NCBI GenBank assembly: GCA_024699325.1
Contig: JAILPS010000028.1
Location: forward strand, 1 to 64,000
Origin: Lachnospiraceae bacterium
Lineage (GTDB): Bacteria; Bacillota; Clostridia; Lachnospirales; Lachnospiraceae
Direction: 5' to 3'
DNA: 64,000 nt
Part shown: in pieces, positions 27,762 to 37,157 of the stretch
How the letters are laid out: each line of letters opens with the position of its first letter
How positions within the stretch are numbered: the stretch's first letter is position 1
Notes under the pieces: model-generated
What the model was told of the DNA's origin: nothing
What the model saw: only the letters and a program-made list of their open reading frames with translations
Databases searched by the model: none
Made by a program: the position numbers and the translations under genes

Positions 27762-29815
27762 GTTTATGATTAGGTAGTATATTTAAAGGGGGTTGTTATG
27801 AAAACTAAGAGCAAAAGGATACTTGCCTGTGCCATGAGTGGACTTATGGTGGCAGGTGCGTTTGCAGGTTGTAGTCAGACTGACACGGGCACTACAACGG
27901 CGGCTGAGCAGGCGAAGCAGACAACTGCAGCACAGAAGGAGGAGGCCACTGAGGAGGTTACCGAGGCTCCTGAGATAGGTAATATATCAGGAACTGTGGC
28001 GGATGACGGGCCTGTAAAACTTAGGTTGTTTGGCCAAGTTACAAGTTACACCGGCATACAGCCTGGATGGATGGGGCAGATCCTCAGGGAAAAGTTTAAT
28101 GTGGAGCTGGAATACATCAATAATGTAAATGGTACGTTTGGTGTTCTCATGGATCAGGAGGACCTGGGAGATATTGTGGTCTGGGGATGTTATTGCGAGG
28201 ACTATCAGACTGCGATTGATAAAGGGCTTCTTCTTGACCTAAATAAGGATAATCTTCTTGAAAATCATGGCTCATATATAAAGGCTAATCTCACAGATTC
28301 CCTTGATGACAATATGGCAAAGAGCGGTGGTGTGTGCTATGGATTTAACGGCAGTTGCAGTGCCGAGAACAGTGTCAATGCAGAGGATTTGTTTCAGGAG
28401 TTTGATGTGAGATGGGATCTCTACAACGAGCTGGGACAGCCCGCCGTGGCTGATTATGACGATCTGCTTCAGTTGATGATCGACATGAAAAAACTCTGTC
28501 CTGTTGATGAGAAAGGCAACGAGACATATGCATTTCCAGTATTTAGAGATTGGGATATTTACAATCAGGCTATGACAATTAGCTTAGCCAGTGCCTACTC
28601 AGGCTCCGATTTTGATCTTTTCTTTATGAAGGATGGGGCTACAGGTGAAGTGAGCGCCGTGACACAGAAGAACGGCCCGTATTATGAGGCACTTAAGTTT
28701 GTGAATGCGCTCTACAGAAACGGTCTGGTTAATCCCAATGCCAAGCAAGAGGATTATACTGTGGTTTCCGACGATGTGAAAGCCGGAAGATATCTTATGA
28801 GCCCGACCGATTATCTGGGAAGAGATTTATATAACACAGATGAGCATATAGCAGAGAACAAGATGATGCTTCCAATTATGCCGTCTGAGGCTAAGATGCC
28901 AGTCCGTTGTTCCAATACGGTAGGTAACAGAGGTATATTTACAATAGGAGCCAAGACTGAACATGCTGAGCTTTGCATGGAGATACTCAACTGGCTGGCA
29001 ACTCCTGAGGGAACACTCACAATTATTTACGGTCCAAGAGGCATATGCTGGGATGTTGATGCTGACGGTTATCTATATCTGACAGATCTGGGAAGAACAT
29101 ACAACCTAGAAGATAGATATACAGAGATTACTTATGACGATATTATAAGCATTTATGGCGAAGGTATTCTTATGCTTAATGCCAACGTGTGGTCATATTC
29201 ATCACAAATTCCGTCTGATACAGCGGGCTTAGACCTTGCAGAGGGACAGTCTTATTATTTTGGCAGATGGAAGAACGAGCAGGGTGAGGCTTCATGTGAT
29301 CTGGAGGAGGCATGGAGAACGTATGCCGGATGCAACAGCGTTGATGAATACATTCTGAAGAATGATAATTCCTTGTACATGCCATACCACGAATATATTC
29401 AGCTGCCGGAGAGCGGAGACATTGCCAGCAAATATGAGGCGGTAGGCAAGGTTGTTGTGGACGGCTCGTGGGCATGCATATATGCTGACAGCGATGAGAA
29501 GTTTGAGGAGCTGTTTGACAAGATGGCGGCTGACGCAGATGCAGCGGGCTTAGAGGAGTGCTATCAGTATATCGTTGAAAGCTTTAAGTAATAAGGTTTA
29601 TGATTAGGTAGTATATTTAAAAAGGGGGTTTTTATGAAAACTAAGAGCAAAAGGATACTTGCCTGTGCCATGAGTGGACTTATGGTGGCAGGTGCGTTTG
29701 CAGGTTGTAGTCAGGCTGACACGGGCACTACAACGGCGGCTGAGCAGGCGAAGCAGACAACTGCAGCGCAGAAGGAGGAGACCACAGAGGAGGTTACCGA
29801 GGCACTGCCTGAGAC
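27762..29815 (+). repeat. Direct repeat: 5'UTR and leader of copy 2 (27762-~27970) duplicated at copy 3 (29596-~29800)
   Basis: GTTTATGATTAGGTAGTATATTTAAA plus ~170 nt of near-identical coding sequence at both genes. Confidence 0.9.
27798..29591 (+). CDS. Extracellular sugar-binding lipoprotein, copy 2
   Basis: Lipobox GAFAGCSQ; paralogous to 25018-26790 (ITSYTGIQPGWMGQIL / FSGIQPGWSGSVF). Confidence 0.9.
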   Translation: MKTKSKRILACAMSGLMVAGAFAGCSQTDTGTTTAAEQAKQTTAAQKEEATEEVTEAPEIGNISGTVADDGPVKLRLFGQVTSYTGIQPGWMGQILREKFNVELEYINNVNGTFGVLMDQEDLGDIVVWGCYCEDYQTAIDKGLLLDLNKDNLLENHGSYIKANLTDSLDDNMAKSGGVCYGFNGSCSAENSVNAEDLFQEFDVRWDLYNELGQPAVADYDDLLQLMIDMKKLCPVDEKGNETYAFPVFRDWDIYNQAMTISLASAYSGSDFDLFFMKDGATGEVSAVTQKNGPYYEALKFVNALYRNGLVNPNAKQEDYTVVSDDVKAGRYLMSPTDYLGRDLYNTDEHIAENKMMLPIMPSEAKMPVRCSNTVGNRGIFTIGAKTEHAELCMEILNWLATPEGTLTIIYGPRGICWDVDADGYLYLTDLGRTYNLEDRYTEITYDDIISIYGEGILMLNANVWSYSSQIPSDTAGLDLAEGQSYYFGRWKNEQGEASCDLEEAWRTYAGCNSVDEYILKNDNSLYMPYHEYIQLPESGDIASKYEAVGKVVVDGSWACIYADSDEKFEELFDKMAADADAAGLEECYQYIVESFK

Positions 29816-31412
29816 TGTGTCTCACGACGAGACGGTTACGCTTACAGTGTTTTGTGGCTTAGGCGGTTACAGAGGCATACAGCCAGGATGGATGGGACAG
29901 ATCCTTGAGGAGAAGTTTAATGTTAAGTTTGACTATGTACTTGATTACGAACGTATCCAGCTGTTTCTCATGAATCAGCAGGACCTGGGAGATATTGTGG
30001 TCTGGGGAGATTATGACGAGGACTATCAGACTGCGATTGATAAAGGGCTTCTTCTTGACCTAAATAAGGATAATCTTCTTGAAAATTATGGCTCATTTAT
30101 AAAGGCTAATCTCACAGCCTCTCTTGATGACAATATGGCAAGAAGTGGCGGCGTATGCTATGGATTTAGCGGTAATAATGCTCTTGAAAATAGTGTAGAT
30201 TACTATGATGGAACATTTATAAGATGGGATGTCAGATGGGACCTCTATAACGAGTTGGGACAGCGCGCTGTGGCTGATTATGACGATCTGCTTCAGCTTA
30301 TGATTGACATGAAGGCACTCTGTCCTACAGACAGTGAGGGCAATGAGACTTTTGCGCTGCCTATACACAGCGAGTTTGATGATTATTATCTTACAAATGC
30401 AGTGCTTCTCGCCAAAGCGTATGCTGGAGTGGACTTTAAGGACTATGCCGTATATAGCGGGATTACAGGAGAGTATTCTAATATTCTCGCTGAGGATGGG
30501 CCATATTATGAGGCTCTTAGATTCCTTAACGCTCTCTACAGGAATGGTTTAATTAATGCAGATGCTAAGGATTTGAATTATCTGGATGTTAAAGATCAGC
30601 TTTTAGCTGGAAGATATTTGATGAGCACGGTCTATTATCTGGGCGGAGATGTTTATAACACAGATGAGCATATCGCAGATAATAAGATGATGCTTCCAAT
30701 TATGCCATCTGATGCGAGAGGGATTGTTTACTGCGATAAAACTGTAGGAGACGGCGGAGTATTTTCAATTAGCGCCAAGACAGAACATAAGGAGCTTTGC
30801 ATGGAGATACTCAACTGGCTGGCAACTCCTGAGGGAACACTCACAATTATTTACGGTCCAAGAGGCATATGCTGGGATGTTGATGCTGACGGTAAACTCT
30901 ATCTGACTGATACAGGAAGAGCTTGCAGGAATGACATGAACACTGAGATTACATATAATGGCGTGACATATCCATTTCGTGAAGGATTACTCATGATTAA
31001 CAATAATATATGGAAATACAGCTCTCTTATTCCGTCCGACACATTGGACTTAAATCTTGCTGCCGGTAATACATTTTACTGCGAAAGCTGGGATAATGAG
31101 CAGGGCGCGGCTTCATGCGATTTAGAGGAGAGTTGGAGGACATATTCAGGATGTAAAAATAGTGAGGAGTTCATTCTTAAGAACGACAATACTGTATATA
31201 TTCCTTACAGCGGATATATTGCTGTGCCAGATAGCGATGTCCTGGCTTCTAAGTATGAGACGGTAGGCATGATTATTGCAGACGGTTCATGGGAGTGCGT
31301 ATATGCAGACAGCGAGAAGAAGTTTGAGAAGCTCTTCGACAAGATGACTGCTGATGCATATGCAGCGGGACTACAAGAATGCTACGAGTATTGTATTGAC
31401 AACGTGGAATAA
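29634..31412 (+). CDS. Extracellular sugar-binding lipoprotein, copy 3
   Basis: Leader nearly identical to copy 2; shared blocks ELCMEILNWLATPEGTLTIIYGPRGICWDVDADG. Confidence 0.9.
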   Translation: MKTKSKRILACAMSGLMVAGAFAGCSQADTGTTTAAEQAKQTTAAQKEETTEEVTEALPETVSHDETVTLTVFCGLGGYRGIQPGWMGQILEEKFNVKFDYVLDYERIQLFLMNQQDLGDIVVWGDYDEDYQTAIDKGLLLDLNKDNLLENYGSFIKANLTASLDDNMARSGGVCYGFSGNNALENSVDYYDGTFIRWDVRWDLYNELGQRAVADYDDLLQLMIDMKALCPTDSEGNETFALPIHSEFDDYYLTNAVLLAKAYAGVDFKDYAVYSGITGEYSNILAEDGPYYEALRFLNALYRNGLINADAKDLNYLDVKDQLLAGRYLMSTVYYLGGDVYNTDEHIADNKMMLPIMPSDARGIVYCDKTVGDGGVFSISAKTEHKELCMEILNWLATPEGTLTIIYGPRGICWDVDADGKLYLTDTGRACRNDMNTEITYNGVTYPFREGLLMINNNIWKYSSLIPSDTLDLNLAAGNTFYCESWDNEQGAASCDLEESWRTYSGCKNSEEFILKNDNTVYIPYSGYIAVPDSDVLASKYETVGMIIADGSWECVYADSEKKFEKLFDKMTADAYAAGLQECYEYCIDNVE

Positions 31413-31424
31413 TATGTTTAACTG

Positions 31425-31453
31425 TGCCGAAGCCTTGGGGCTTCGGCATTTTT
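31425..31453 (+). terminator. Intrinsic terminator after binding protein 3
   Basis: TGCCGAAGCC-TTGG-GGCTTCGGCA then TTTTT. Confidence 0.85.
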
Positions 31454-31597
31454 ATGTAAAATAGCCCAATAATCTCTTGACAAAAATATATGGTCAATTA
31501 TAATTAAGCGTGGAATAATTAGATATTTTTGCATTACATTTTTTACAAATAATCTAATTGTGTACGTAGTTATGTTTAAATAAAGAGGGATTTACCT

Positions 31598-32809
31598 ATG
31601 ACGGACAACATCACAACCAAGGACGCTGAAGAACCTGTTGAGAGCATGGAGGAGTGGATGCAGAGGCATCTCACGCGTGATCTTCTGTGGACGCTTCCGG
31701 TTCCAAGCCGCGCATTTTTGAAGGAGATGGGCTGGAATAACGGCTGCTATCAGGTGGTCGTATCCACAGGTTATAAGAAGAAGAAGCTGGCGAAGGGCTA
31801 CAGGCTTAGCGATATGCTTCTTCTCAACAAAAACGAAAACATCAGAATAAGCTATTACTACGATTCGGGCTTCGAATTCATCCTGCTTCTCGACCGCGTG
31901 GCGGTTAATAAGTTGGACAGTATCGTGAAGCACTGGAAGAGTATGCCACCTCAGGAGAACAGTGTCTTCTATGACCTGTTTTTTTCTTATGGCCGCGTGG
32001 TCAGCGACCCGAAGGATATCGGAATATCCTACAACCAGGCCAGAAAACTCATGGACAGACAGTTCTTCAGCCAGAAGGGCGAGCACATTCTGGGCACTGC
32101 TGAGATGGAGCTTTTAGAGGAAATGCAGACTCACGAGGAGTTAGACGTTGAGAAGGCGGATGAATACTGCGATTTGCTGTTTTCAAGTGTTCAGGCCATA
32201 AACCACAGCAAGCTCACGGAGATTCTAGACGATATCTACTCCTACCTAAGCTACTGCAAGACTACTGAGGAGCAGGTTAAACTGTTTTTGCTGGATCTGT
32301 TCATGCTTATCAGAGAGAAGCTGCACGCAGCCTACAGCGGCGATAAGATATTTGAGGAATCCACCAGATATTACCTTAACGTAATCTACTCGAAGAATTA
32401 TCTCTACGAGATTATCGAGACCTTCAGGGATTCTCTTGAGGTCGTTATGTACATTATCGGCGGTCCAAGCCGTGACAATGTGTTAAATGACATCCTAAAC
32501 TATGTGGCTCACAACTATGACAGAAGCCTGAAGCTTGAAACCCTGGCACCTCTGTTTGGCTACAACAGCGCATATCTGGGCAAGATTTTCCGCAAGGGTG
32601 TGGGCGTTCCATTTACAAGGTATGTGGACATGGTCAGGATTGAGAGGGCGAAGGAGCTTCTCATGAGGGGCAACGACAAGGTCTACAAGATATCCGAGAC
32701 GGTGGGATATCACAGCGTGGATTACTTCCACAGGAAGTTCCAGAAGTACGTGGGCATGAGCCCTGCGGAGTATAGAAGAAATTACCTCGAGACAGGACGC
32801 GAGGAATAG
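31598..32809 (+). CDS. AraC-family regulator (YesN-like output and linker, no receiver domain)
   Basis: C-terminal double HTH: LKLETLAPLFGYNSAYLGKIFRKGVGVPFTRYVDMVRIERAKELL...VGYHSVDYFHRKFQKYVGMSPAEYRR; no N-terminal REC motifs. Confidence 0.88.
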   Translation: MTDNITTKDAEEPVESMEEWMQRHLTRDLLWTLPVPSRAFLKEMGWNNGCYQVVVSTGYKKKKLAKGYRLSDMLLLNKNENIRISYYYDSGFEFILLLDRVAVNKLDSIVKHWKSMPPQENSVFYDLFFSYGRVVSDPKDIGISYNQARKLMDRQFFSQKGEHILGTAEMELLEEMQTHEELDVEKADEYCDLLFSSVQAINHSKLTEILDDIYSYLSYCKTTEEQVKLFLLDLFMLIREKLHAAYSGDKIFEESTRYYLNVIYSKNYLYEIIETFRDSLEVVMYIIGGPSRDNVLNDILNYVAHNYDRSLKLETLAPLFGYNSAYLGKIFRKGVGVPFTRYVDMVRIERAKELLMRGNDKVYKISETVGYHSVDYFHRKFQKYVGMSPAEYRRNYLETGREE

Positions 32810-32826
32810 TTATAGGGGAGGACAAA

Positions 32827-34758
32827 ATGGCGCGTGAAAAATATGATGCCAGCAGTATCAAAGTTTTAGAGGGACTTGAGGCGGTAAGAAAACGTCCGGG
32901 TATGTACATCGGAAGTGTTTCGACCTCAGGAATGAACCATCTTATATACGAGATTGTGGACAATGCGGTGGACGAGCATTTAGCCGGCTACTGCACGGAG
33001 ATCCATGTGACCATACAGGATGACTACTCAGTTATCGTAAGCGATAACGGCCGAGGAATTCCTGTAGGCATGCACGAGAAGGGAGTTCCGGCGGAGCGAC
33101 TGGTGTTCACCACGCTGCACGCGGGCGGTAAGTTTGACAACAACGCCTACAAGACCAGCGGCGGTCTCCACGGCGTGGGCTCTTCGGTTGTAAATGCTTT
33201 GTCAGAGTATTTAGAGGTCAGAGTCATGACCGGCGGGAAGATTTACTACGACGCATACCAGAAGGGTGAGCCTGACATGCTTCTTGACGAGAACGGGCTT
33301 CTTCCAATCATCGGAACCACGAAGAAGACAGGAACCACCATCACATTTCTTCCGGACAGCGAAATATTTGGCAAGATTAAATACAATGTGCCCATGATCA
33401 AGAGCCGTCTGCACGAGACGACATATCTCAATCCCGGCCTTAGAGTATTCTTCAACTGCGAAATCAAGGGCGAGGAGGAGAAGGCTGAGTTTTACGAGAC
33501 CGAGGGCATTCAGGCATATGTGAAGGAACTTAACAAGGGTAAGGCTGCCAAGACGGAGGTCATTCACTATCAGGGCAATTCTGAGGACATAGAGGTCGAG
33601 ATTGCCTTCCAGTTTGTGGACACATTTGAGGAGAAGATTCTCGGATACTGTAATAATATATACACCTCTGACGGTGGTACGCACATCACAGGCTTCAAGA
33701 CCAGATTCACACAGGTCATAAACACCTACGCCAGAGAGCTTGGAATGCTCAAGGAGAAGGATAATAACTTCACGGGAGCGGACACCAGATGCGGACTCAC
33801 GGCCATAGTTGCAATCAAACACCACGATCCCCTGTTTGAGGGACAGACCAAGACTAAGCTTGGAAGCGCGGACGCTGCCAGAGCGGTCAACAACGTGACC
33901 GGCGAGCAGATGGTGCTGTACTGTGATAAGAATCTCGACACTTTAAAGAGCATGATAGAGTGCGCCATGAAGTCTGCGAAGCTTCGCAAGGAGGAGGAGA
34001 AGGCCAAGAGCAACCTCCTCGGCAAGCAGAAGTATTCCTTCGACGGCAATGGAAAACTCGCCAACTGTGAGAGCAGAAATGCTGAGAAATGCGAGATATT
34101 CATAGTCGAGGGAGACAGTGCCGGCGGCTCTGCCAAGAAGGCCAGAAACCGCCAGTATCAGGCCATCATGCCGATAAGAGGTAAGATTCTCAACGTCGAG
34201 AAGGCGTCCATAGATAAGGTTTTAGCTAACGCGGAGATCAAATCCATGGTTCAGGCGTTTGGCTGCGGCTTCTCAGAGGGATACGGCAACGATTTTGACA
34301 TCTCCAAGCTTCGCTACAACAAGATTATAATCATGGCCGATGCCGACGTGGATGGAGCGCATATCAGCACGCTTCTTCTCACATTTTTCTACAGATTCAT
34401 GCCTGAGCTTATCAGCGAGGGACATGTGTATATCGCCATGCCGCCTCTTTACAAGGTCATTCCTTCAGGAAACGGCAAGCAGGAGTATCTGTTTGACGAC
34501 AAGTCGCTCGAGGATTACAGAAACAAGCACAAAAACAAGAAGTTTATTCTTCAGAGATACAAGGGTCTCGGAGAGATGGACGCAGACCAGCTCTGGGAGA
34601 CGACCATGAACCCTGAGGAGAGAAACCTTAAGCAGGTCAACATCGAGGACGGCCGCATGGCCAACGAGGTGACCGAGGTGCTCATGGGAAGCGATGTGGA
34701 GCCAAGACGTGAGTTCATCTACACACACGCCAGGGAAGCAGAGCTAGACATAACCTGA
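32827..34758 (+). CDS. parE: Type IIA DNA topoisomerase subunit B (GyrB/ParE family; topo IV-like assignment)
   Basis: LEGLEAVRKRPGMYIGS, EIVDNAVDEHLAGYC, GGLHGVGSSVVNALS, EGDSAGGSAKKARNR, PLRGKILNVEKA-type PIRGKILNVEKA. Confidence 0.72.
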   Translation: MAREKYDASSIKVLEGLEAVRKRPGMYIGSVSTSGMNHLIYEIVDNAVDEHLAGYCTEIHVTIQDDYSVIVSDNGRGIPVGMHEKGVPAERLVFTTLHAGGKFDNNAYKTSGGLHGVGSSVVNALSEYLEVRVMTGGKIYYDAYQKGEPDMLLDENGLLPIIGTTKKTGTTITFLPDSEIFGKIKYNVPMIKSRLHETTYLNPGLRVFFNCEIKGEEEKAEFYETEGIQAYVKELNKGKAAKTEVIHYQGNSEDIEVEIAFQFVDTFEEKILGYCNNIYTSDGGTHITGFKTRFTQVINTYARELGMLKEKDNNFTGADTRCGLTAIVAIKHHDPLFEGQTKTKLGSADAARAVNNVTGEQMVLYCDKNLDTLKSMIECAMKSAKLRKEEEKAKSNLLGKQKYSFDGNGKLANCESRNAEKCEIFIVEGDSAGGSAKKARNRQYQAIMPIRGKILNVEKASIDKVLANAEIKSMVQAFGCGFSEGYGNDFDISKLRYNKIIIMADADVDGAHISTLLLTFFYRFMPELISEGHVYIAMPPLYKVIPSGNGKQEYLFDDKSLEDYRNKHKNKKFILQRYKGLGEMDADQLWETTMNPEERNLKQVNIEDGRMANEVTEVLMGSDVEPRREFIYTHAREAELDIT

Positions 34759-34794
34759 TAATCTTAGAAACTAGAACTTATTTGGGAGAGGGAA

Positions 34795-37041
34795 ATGGCT
34801 GAAAATATTTATCAAACCGAATTTTCTGCAGAAATGCAGCAAGCATATATAAACTATTCGATGTCCGTAATCACGGCCCGCGCGGTGCCGGATGTCAGAG
34901 ACGGACTAAAGCCTGTTCAGAGGCGTGTTCTCTACGCCATGGACGAGTTGGGCTTAAACTATGACAAGCCTCACAGAAAGTCTGCCCGTATCGTCGGCGA
35001 TACCATGGGTAAGTATCACCCCCACGGCGACAGCTCAATCTATGAGACATTGGTCGTGCTTAGCCAGGATTTTAAGAAGGGGATGGCTCTCGTTGACGGC
35101 CACGGAAACTTCGGCTCCATAGAGGGAGACGGGGCGGCTGCCATGCGATACACGGAGGCCAGACTCAAGAAGTTTACGCAGGATGTGTATCTTGCAGACC
35201 TCGACAAAAACACTGTGGATTTTATGCCGAACTTCGATGAGACAGAGAAGGAGCCCACGGTTCTGCCTGTAAGGATTCCTAACGTTTTGGTGAACGGCTC
35301 AGAGGGTATCGCAGTCGGCATGACAACCTCCATTCCGCCCCACAACCTGGGAGAGGTTGTTGACGCTGTTAAATATATGCTCGACTACCCGGATGCCTCT
35401 ACAGAGGAGCTCATGAACTTCGTGAAGGGTCCTGACTTCCCCACAGGCGGAATAGTGACCAACAAGGATGAGCTGGCTGAGATCTACGAGACCGGCAAGG
35501 GAAAGATTAAGCTAAGAGGCCGCGCCGAGATTGTTAGGGGCAAGAAGAAGAGCGATAAGGACTGTATTGTCATCACAGAGATACCATACACCATGGTGGG
35601 CGCCAATATCGCGAAGTTTTTAAGCGATGTTGTGGAGCTGGTGGAGACGCATAAGCTTCCAGACATCACAGATATATCCAACCAGAGCAAGGACAATGTA
35701 CGAATTGTCATCGAGCTTAAGAAGGGCGCAGACGCCGAGAAAACACTTCAGGGACTCTATAAGAAGACCAAACTCGAGGACACATTTGGCGTAAACAATC
35801 TGGTCATCTGCGACGGAAAGCCTAAGGTTTTAGGACTTAAGGAGATCATCGCGGAGAATATTAAGTTCCAGTTTGAGATAAATACCAGAAAATACACCAC
35901 ACTTCTCGCAAAGGAGAGGGATAAGAAGGAGATTCAGGAAGGTCTCATCAAGGCTGTGGACATCATTGACCTGATCATCGAGATAATCAGGGGCAGTAAG
36001 AATATCGCCATGGCGAAGGACTGCTTAGTTAACGGCAACACCACCGACATCAATTTTAAGACCAGAACCAGCAAGTCAGCGGCCTCCAAGCTTAGATTTA
36101 CCGAGGCGCAGGCGCAGGCAATCCTGGAGCTTCGCTTGAGTAAGCTCATCGGTTTAGAGATCTTAGCACTTCAGAAGGAGCACGAGGATACTCTTAAGAG
36201 GATTGCAGACTACGAGGATATTCTAAACAACAAGAAATCCATGGTTAAGACCATCAAGAAGGATTTAGACGCCATCAGGAAGGAATATGCTGTAGCGAGA
36301 ATTACAACCATCGAGAACAGCGAGGCCGCAGTTTACGAGGAGGAGCCTGAGCAGGAGATGCCTCTTGTGTTTGCCATGAACCGTTTTGGCTACATGAAGA
36401 CACTCGAGCCTACAGTTTTTGCCAAGAACGAGGAGGCGGTACGCTTAGAGAGTAAGACCGTGTTTGACGTCATGAGTAACGCAAGCATTGCCGTGTTCAC
36501 GCGCGAGGGAACCATGCATCAGATTAAGGTGAAGGACATCCCAACCTGCAAGCCTAAGGACAAGGGCGTGCCCGTGGACAACCTCTGCAACTACGACAGC
36601 AAGACCGAGAATATAATCGCGGTTTACCCTGTGAGCGCATTTGAAAACAACAATATTATCTTCATAACCGAGAAGGGTCTCGGCAAGGCCGTAAGCGGCA
36701 CAGAATTTATAAGCATCAAGAAGACCATTGCCAGCGGAAAACTCTCTGAGGGTGACGCCTATGCGGGCGTAGTGCTTGGCGATAAGAAACACGTGGCAAT
36801 CCTCACAGACGCCGGAACAGGTGTCAGATATGATATAAGTGAGCTTCCTGTACAGAAGAAGACTGCGCTTGGCGTGAAGGCAGTCAAGATGGCGGCAAAC
36901 ACCAGGGCGAAGGCGGCCTACGGACTCGATCCGAAGGAGGAGCTTAGCGTATCATTTGAGACCAGGACGGTTCTGGTATCTGCGCTCAAAAACAGAAAGA
37001 AGGATGCCAAGCCTGAAAAACTCACATATGTCTCAGAGTAA
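34795..37041 (+). CDS. parC: Type IIA DNA topoisomerase subunit A (topo IV-like)
   Basis: [39 protein letters not shown]; shorter than typical GyrA and no QRRGGKG GyrA-box seen in the C-terminal domain. Confidence 0.72.
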   Translation: MAENIYQTEFSAEMQQAYINYSMSVITARAVPDVRDGLKPVQRRVLYAMDELGLNYDKPHRKSARIVGDTMGKYHPHGDSSIYETLVVLSQDFKKGMALVDGHGNFGSIEGDGAAAMRYTEARLKKFTQDVYLADLDKNTVDFMPNFDETEKEPTVLPVRIPNVLVNGSEGIAVGMTTSIPPHNLGEVVDAVKYMLDYPDASTEELMNFVKGPDFPTGGIVTNKDELAEIYETGKGKIKLRGRAEIVRGKKKSDKDCIVITEIPYTMVGANIAKFLSDVVELVETHKLPDITDISNQSKDNVRIVIELKKGADAEKTLQGLYKKTKLEDTFGVNNLVICDGKPKVLGLKEIIAENIKFQFEINTRKYTTLLAKERDKKEIQEGLIKAVDIIDLIIEIIRGSKNIAMAKDCLVNGNTTDINFKTRTSKSAASKLRFTEAQAQAILELRLSKLIGLEILALQKEHEDTLKRIADYEDILNNKKSMVKTIKKDLDAIRKEYAVARITTIENSEAAVYEEEPEQEMPLVFAMNRFGYMKTLEPTVFAKNEEAVRLESKTVFDVMSNASIAVFTREGTMHQIKVKDIPTCKPKDKGVPVDNLCNYDSKTENIIAVYPVSAFENNNIIFITEKGLGKAVSGTEFISIKKTIASGKLSEGDAYAGVVLGDKKHVAILTDAGTGVRYDISELPVQKKTALGVKAVKMAANTRAKAAYGLDPKEELSVSFETRTVLVSALKNRKKDAKPEKLTYVSE

Positions 37042-37076
37042 TGTCTTAATATTTTGTGTATTTTTTGTGAGTTTGC

Positions 37077-37105
37077 TTGTCATATCAGACTATGCGTGAT
37101 ATAAT
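37077..37105 (+). promoter_or_regulatory. Sigma-A promoter for trigger-factor-like lipoprotein
   Basis: TTGTCA-17 nt-TATAAT. Confidence 0.7.
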
Positions 37106-37157
37106 CGGCGGGACGTCAAAGTCGCTATTTTATTTATGAATTAAGAGAGGGTAAATA

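Noticed and set aside
31592-32086. 164-aa antisense ORF in the AraC gene
   Set aside because: Shadow ORF with no independent support.
33211-33825. 204-aa antisense ORF inside the parE-like gene
   Set aside because: Shadow ORF; the opposite frame carries unmistakable topoisomerase motifs.
34795-37041. Annotation as GyrA
   Set aside because: No GyrA-box (QRRGGKG) seen and the length is short; ParC-like topo IV preferred, though housekeeping gyrase cannot be excluded without a phylogeny.
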